NCBI GenBank assembly: GCA_008360975.2
Contig: CM039179.1
Span: forward strand, 61,852,666 to 61,916,665
DNA: 64,000 bases
Origin: Lichenostomus cassidix
Lineage: Eukaryota; Chordata; Aves; Passeriformes; Meliphagidae
Reading direction: 5' to 3'
Positions 61,954-64,000 of this stretch are shown here, in pieces. Both the position numbers and the translations under genes were made by a program. The notes under the pieces are model-generated. The model was not told where the DNA came from. It worked only from the letters and a program-made list of their open reading frames with translations, and made no database searches. Each line of letters opens with the position of its first letter. The stretch's first letter is position 1.

Positions 61954-64000
61954 GTAAGGACTCCCGCCTGCCCGGTTCGGCCGCCGCGCTGGAACACGAC
62001 ACCTGCGGGCCGGCGGCCTCCGCGGTTGTGCGGCAGTGGTGGATGGGGGAGAGCTGCGATGGCTGGGGGAAAAAAATAACAATCTGTGGGGCAGGAGTGG
62101 GAGCGCTGCCAGGCCCCTGTGTCGGTGCCGCACCCTCGGAGGGGTGGCGGCGGGGGCTAGAGCCGCGAGGGGAGCCGGCGCGCTGCGCTGGGAGGCCGCG
62201 GCAGCCCGGGTGCTGGAGCGCAGGGCCGGCGCTGGGTGCCCCGGAAGAGCATTCCCTGCCGGCGCTGGGAATCCGCTCTGTGCACCTTGGCCGGGGCTCT
62301 CACGAGCCGCTTCAAAGGGAGCGGTGCTTCCTGGTTGAAATAAAAAGAAATGGTGTATCTGCTCGGCGAGCGGTGGCGGTATCCTCAGGTTTTCAGGTGT
62401 TACTATGTTTAGATCAGCTTGTCACGATCCTAGCGATGATGCAGCGCTGGTAATTTTGCTACACGTTTATGGTGGCTGTAATGAGCATAATGAGGTTTTT
62501 ATAGTCTACTCAAATAGACACTGGAAAAATTCACCAGCTCTTGCTAGAGGAAGGAGGTATCCCTCCCGTTGGTGAGATTTTAGGACAAAAATAAATTGAG
62601 AGTGTGGTGAAACATCTGTTTCCTGGGTTCAGTTCCATTAAATCAGCCTTTAGTGAGTTTGATGAGACATTTTTAAGTAATAAAGTAACTCAGTTATGTG
62701 TTCGTTTTCCCACAATGCTTCTTTCCCACTTATTATGTAAGAGATCTTGTATACCTGAAAGTCTACAGAAGATTTGAGACCTCCCTTTACTAAGTCAAGT
62801 CATCAATAGGATGAAGTCAATTCCATTTATGTGCAATATGGAAAACTAGATGTGTGCTTAACGTGAATTCCTGATGCTGTTGTGTGCTGGTACTTTATAA
62901 TAACTCTCCCTCATGGTGAGACAAAACATGCTCGTTTTGTCATGCAGCAGTCTAGCCAATACTTAAAAGCATGAAAATTCCTCTTGAAGTGTATTTCACC
63001 AAAGGAGAGCTGAGATCTTCACATTGGTGAAGAAAAAAAATATATGTTTTTGTAGCATATTAGCATTTTATCTTCAGGTAAAATTTTGCAGGTTGTGATA
63101 TGCTTCCTGTCAAGAAATCAGTGATTTTACTGCAAAACATAATGATAATTAAAAATACCTGTGAAGTCTGCCAACATTTTGTCCCATGGATGTCCCTCTA
63201 GAAACTTCATTTCACAGCCACTTGGAAATCCAATCAGAAGTAAACGAGAGTTCTTGAATATTCAAAATACATTTTCATCAACTTTCATACCTTAAAGTGT
63301 GAAAGATGGGATGCAAGTTCTGAAACTACTAATTTGACTACATTCTAACACTGCAATACCTTTTCAAGTTCTTATATTCCCTTTATGTCTTTATTTTTGT
63401 GACTGCTAGATTATGTTATACTGAAAATGGCTTTGGCGATCGACCTTTGTACTGGATTGGTGATAACTGCTCTATGTTTGTTAGAGAGATTAAAGTGCTA
63501 AATAAGTAAGCTTTTAAAAAGTTGTTAAACAATATCCTCTAGACGCTTAAAGCAAAACAAAGTAAAAAACCCAAACACTGATAATCACCTGTACTCAAAG
63601 AAACCACTTGTTCATGAGAGTTTCGTTGTCCCCCAAGGACTCTGTGTTCTGTAAGAAGTAAACATGATCTTAGTTTTCCATTTACTTGAAACTTACATAG
63701 TTTAAAATTGTGAGTGTAATGGAAGTGTCAGTGTTTTGTACTCATAGAAAAACTGCAGGTGAGCAATGCAAGATACAAGTTGTGTTAAATCCACCCTATG
63801 TAAGAATTTAAAACATTATTTGTTTCAAAGGCAACTTAAAATAAATATGCTTCCATTAGTTTTGACCTTTTTGAATTGAAGCACTATTTGAGTTTCTCTT
63901 TTGCTGCTTTTTGCTTCACTTTCATTTCTTTTTAGCACTTCATACTCTGGGGAAATTTTTGCTGAAATATTTTTGAGTTTCAGATGAGCAAAAACTGAAT

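Larger units (their letters stand above)
61665..62335 (+). promoter_or_regulatory. FNDC3A: Second CpG island: internal promoter of FNDC3A
   Basis: A compact, very GC-rich island with GC-box arrays (GGGGCGGAGCGGAGCGGAGC near 61810 and CCGCCCCGCCCCGCCCCGCC near 61863) sits deep in intron 3. It contains the alternative first exon with its donor at 61954. No other gene start is recognisable in it, and the long frames on both strands are GC artefacts. Known of the gene: mammalian FNDC3A also has a shorter isoform from an internal promoter. Transcription probably begins around 61780-61900, upstream of the ATG, but the exact position is not visible. Confidence 0.75.
2530..64000 (+). other. FNDC3A: FNDC3A gene, 5' portion (partial, continues past right edge)
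   Basis: The gene is identified from two coding exons whose joined translation reads as the FNDC3A N-terminus. Seen: a CpG-island promoter at the left, coding exons at 21392-21493 and 41535-41610, and an alternative first exon at 61947-61953, all on the + strand with GT-AG introns and matching phases. Known of the family: FNDC3A is a protein of about 1200 residues with a proline-rich N-terminal part, about nine FN3 domains and a C-terminal membrane anchor. It is associated with Golgi/vesicle membranes, and the mouse 'symplastic spermatids' mutation disrupts it, implicating it in Sertoli-spermatid adhesion. None of the FN3 domains lies in this window. The left boundary is an estimate of the transcription start. 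The paralogue FNDC3B is the alternative, but MAEHPPLLDTT and the ITG segment fit FNDC3A better as far as I recall. Confidence 0.9.
41611..64000 (+). other. FNDC3A: FNDC3A intron 3 (at least 22.4 kb, open at right edge)
   Basis: The intron starts at the donor GTAAAG at 41611. No acceptor leading into the expected next coding segment is present before 64000. It contains a CR1 copy, an old CR1 remnant, a 65-bp tandem duplication, microsatellites, a possible cassette exon and, near its far end, the internal promoter with the alternative first exon. The stretches 41700-45900, 47400-49500, 50250-51500, 51800-54900, 55300-56900, 57450-58980, 59070-61100 and 62340-64000 hold nothing I can name beyond AT-rich sequence and chance short frames. 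Confidence 0.85.

Noticed and set aside
61630..62453. Long overlapping ORFs on both strands across the second CpG island, including a 168-codon frame starting at the real ATG 61947
   Set aside because: Composition artefacts. The frame from 61947 is genuine only for its first seven bases, after which a consensus donor (GTAAGG) begins.
62340..64000. Next FNDC3A coding exon after the internal first exon
   Set aside because: No acceptor followed by a frame encoding the expected PAQVPMMSPNG-type segment is present. The exon must lie beyond the window.

Overview
This window looks like bird nuclear DNA. It is AT-rich, long-intron vertebrate sequence with two sharp CpG islands. Nearly every interspersed repeat I can recognise is a CR1 non-LTR retrotransposon fragment, plus one avian-type ERV LTR-like piece. 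There are no Alu/L1/B-type SINEs or LINEs, no prokaryotic-style gene packing, no CRISPR array, and I saw no tRNA or rRNA gene.

The only protein-coding gene I can support is the 5' part of FNDC3A (fibronectin type III domain containing 3A) on the + strand. It is recognised from two short coding exons. Exon 2 (21365-21493) encodes the N-terminus beginning M(M)AEHPPLLDTT. Exon 3 (41535-41610) encodes VILVQVNPGEAFTIRREDGQ and on to CITG. Together they cover about the first 60 residues of a protein of roughly 1200. The proline-rich region, the FN3 domains and the C-terminal membrane anchor must lie beyond the right edge.

Layout: 1-1760, unassigned upstream DNA with a small tandem repeat. 1765-2230, an ERV LTR-like remnant. 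2260-3160, a CpG-island promoter with GC boxes and NRF1 and YY1 motifs, plus a probable non-coding exon 1 ending at a strong donor at 2820/2821. 2821-21364, intron 1, with a hAT-like fossil, two CR1 copies, an unrecognised minus-strand ORF and a CTCF-like site next to exon 2. 21494-41534, intron 2, with CR1 remnants, microsatellites and an X-box-like site. From 41611 to the end, intron 3, with a CR1 copy, a 65-bp tandem duplication and a possible cassette exon. Inside intron 3 lies a second CpG island (61665-62335) with an alternative first exon (ATGAGCG, donor at 61954).

The gene therefore has two promoters about 59 kb apart. The distal one makes the long N-terminus. The internal one replaces exons 1-3 with an exon coding only Met-Ser plus the first base of a Gly codon. 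That exon ends in phase 1, exactly as exon 3 does, so both transcripts can enter the same downstream exon in frame.

I found no convincing undescribed system. The most interesting points are the phase-matched twin starts, a five-codon upstream ORF that would be created across the exon 1/exon 2 junction, the LTR abutting the promoter, and a candidate conserved element ahead of the internal promoter.
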